NCBI RefSeq assembly: GCF_933775445.1
Contig: NC_065874.1
Coordinates: 32,868,501 to 32,932,500 of the forward strand
DNA: 64,000 nucleotides
Source: Argentina anserina
Taxonomy: Eukaryota > Streptophyta > Magnoliopsida > Rosales > Rosaceae
Direction: 5' to 3'
Shown: positions 62,911 through 64,000 of the stretch, piece after piece
How positions within the stretch are numbered: position 1 is the first letter of the stretch
How the letters are laid out: each line of letters starts with the position of its first letter
Notes under the pieces: model-generated
The model's database searches: none
The model's input: only the letters and a program-made list of their open reading frames with translations
What the model was told of the DNA's origin: nothing
Program-made: the position numbers and the translations under genes

Positions 62911-64000
62911 TCAGAAACCTTTCCAGGTATTAAGCACTTCATGGAAGATTTCGGAAATTAATTCCCTATCTGCAGAGAGCAAGAATGCATTGAAATCATC
63001 ACGGATGTCAAATATTTTACCAAACTTCACAAGATACCGCATGCAGCTAGCTTTCAATCTAGGCAGTTCATATAGAGATGCATTTTGGAGTCTGTCAAGC
63101 ACATTCTTTGAATCAATATCTTCCAAAAGGCTCTCAAGGCAGGCGTCTTTCAGGTCAGAGATGTCGTACTTATCAGAAGCACGAAGAAGTGCCAGTCTGT
63201 GGATCAAAAATTCATCTTGCCCAATGTTCCCATATATATAATTTAGAAACGTTTGACACGCATCAATTGACATGTCACATATGTCTATGGTGGAGCGTTC
63301 TTTCTCTTTGAGGTCATGTGAAAACATACTCTGGAAAACAGGTGATCTTGCAGCAAGAACTGCACGATGAGCACCAATGCTTCCATCTGATGCATTTATT
63401 GTAATGTCGGTGTGGATGCCTTCGGTTAACATTCGGCTGAGGGATGCAAGAGCTGTTGCATGCGACTGTTTTTGTGTCTGCCCTCCAGCCCAGATGGAAG
63501 AAGGTTCTCCACCCTACACATTAGTAACAAATTGTCAGAAACGATGTGAATATCTTAGCTTCATTGGAATAGCTGACAGTAAACAGCTAGATTACTAGCC
63601 AGTGTTCATGAGCAAGAATAGAATGCTTACGTCTCGAGAGAAAGTTTTCAAATCAAGGAATTCAACATCTATAATGAACTTTCCAGTCAAGGGAACTTCA
63701 ATTCCCCAAACAAAATCCTCATTTGTTTTGAGCTGCTTATCTGTAATTTCTGCATGAATGCATCAAAAGTAATCAACTGACTGTACTTGTGAATAACTTG
63801 GAGAACCTTAGCAACATAAAAGTCCTTTGGATCAAATCTTATGGTCCTAATTAGAAAATCATCACAAACTTCAAGGTTTACCTGGATGAATTAATGCTTT
63901 GCGATCACCCACAGAACAGACCACTTGTATGACAAAAGATGCAATGGGAGGGTTTTCTCTAGTTAAATTTGAGATTTCTGGATACAATTTTACATACAAC
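62911..64000 (-). CDS. BTB/POZ domain protein, At1g55760-like (5' part outside window)
   Basis: Probable substrate adaptor for CUL3 ubiquitin ligases. Exons in view (minus strand): at least 63882-64000, then 63631-63749 and 62911-63513. The first visible exon encodes LYVKLYPEISNLTRENPPIASFVIQVV and SVGDRKALIHP, an N-terminal region resembling Arabidopsis At1g55760/At1g21780. The BTB fold starts near RMLTEGIHTDITINASDGSIGAHRAVLAARSPVFQSMF, followed by FLNYIYGNI, LLRASDKYDISDLKDAC and a BACK-like helical end (RLQNASLYELPRLKASCMRYLVKFGKIF, ELISEIFHEVLNTWKGF). All frames join. The start codon lies to the right of the window. Confidence 0.92.

Overview
The window reads as nuclear DNA of a eudicot plant. 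It has short AT-rich introns, plant-specific families (oleosin, raffinose synthase-like, SBT5 subtilases, CAX exchanger, VARICOSE) and many small non-autonomous transposons. Protein sequences look closest to what I know from rosids, possibly Rosaceae, but the species is a guess. I spotted no tRNA, rRNA, organellar DNA or CRISPR.

Layout. 0-15 kb is gene dense: 5' part of a CAX2/CAX5-type cation/H+ exchanger (-), an F-box protein (+), an oleosin (-), COX15 heme A synthase (-, 7 coding exons, 449 aa) and a RFS1/SIP1-type galactosyltransferase (-, 13 exons, 756 aa). 15-22.5 kb is gene poor: a 25-bp minisatellite, a RING-H2 gene with an in-frame stop, a TIR element and a GGTTCGGTTCC-rich repeat. 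22.6-30.3 kb has a chloroplast-type small DnaJ protein (+) convergent with VARICOSE/EDC4 (-, 12 exons, 1384 aa). 33.5-37.8 kb has three tandem genes for a short Cys-rich membrane protein family that I do not recognise. One has gained a 24-residue repeat tail and one is frameshifted. 38-41.1 kb is a dead LINE fragment, then a small transposon that has captured the 5' end of an alpha-COP gene. 41.5-46.8 kb is DDI1 (+, 16 exons, 409 aa), with a near-perfect 1.08-kb foldback transposon in its intron 13. 47.2-47.9 kb holds a perfect 158-bp inverted duplication. 49-57.9 kb has two tandem SBT5-type subtilases (-): the first intact (744 aa), the second with a 1-nt frameshift just after the catalytic Ser. 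58.5-61.1 kb is a probable solo LTR. 62.9-64 kb is the 3' part of a BTB/POZ protein (-).

The exon coordinates were derived by hand from splice signals and reading-frame continuity. For COX15, RFS1, VARICOSE, DDI1 and the first subtilase the summed exons are an exact multiple of three. The genes are mostly unrelated housekeeping functions: ion transport, respiration, mRNA decapping, proteasome shuttling and sugar metabolism. Gene order is notable. From memory, CAX5-RFS1-BTB are near neighbours on Arabidopsis chromosome 1 (At1g55730-55760), and DDI1-VCS/VCR-DnaJ on chromosome 3 (At3g13235-13310). The window may therefore preserve an ancestral block that was split between two Arabidopsis regions.
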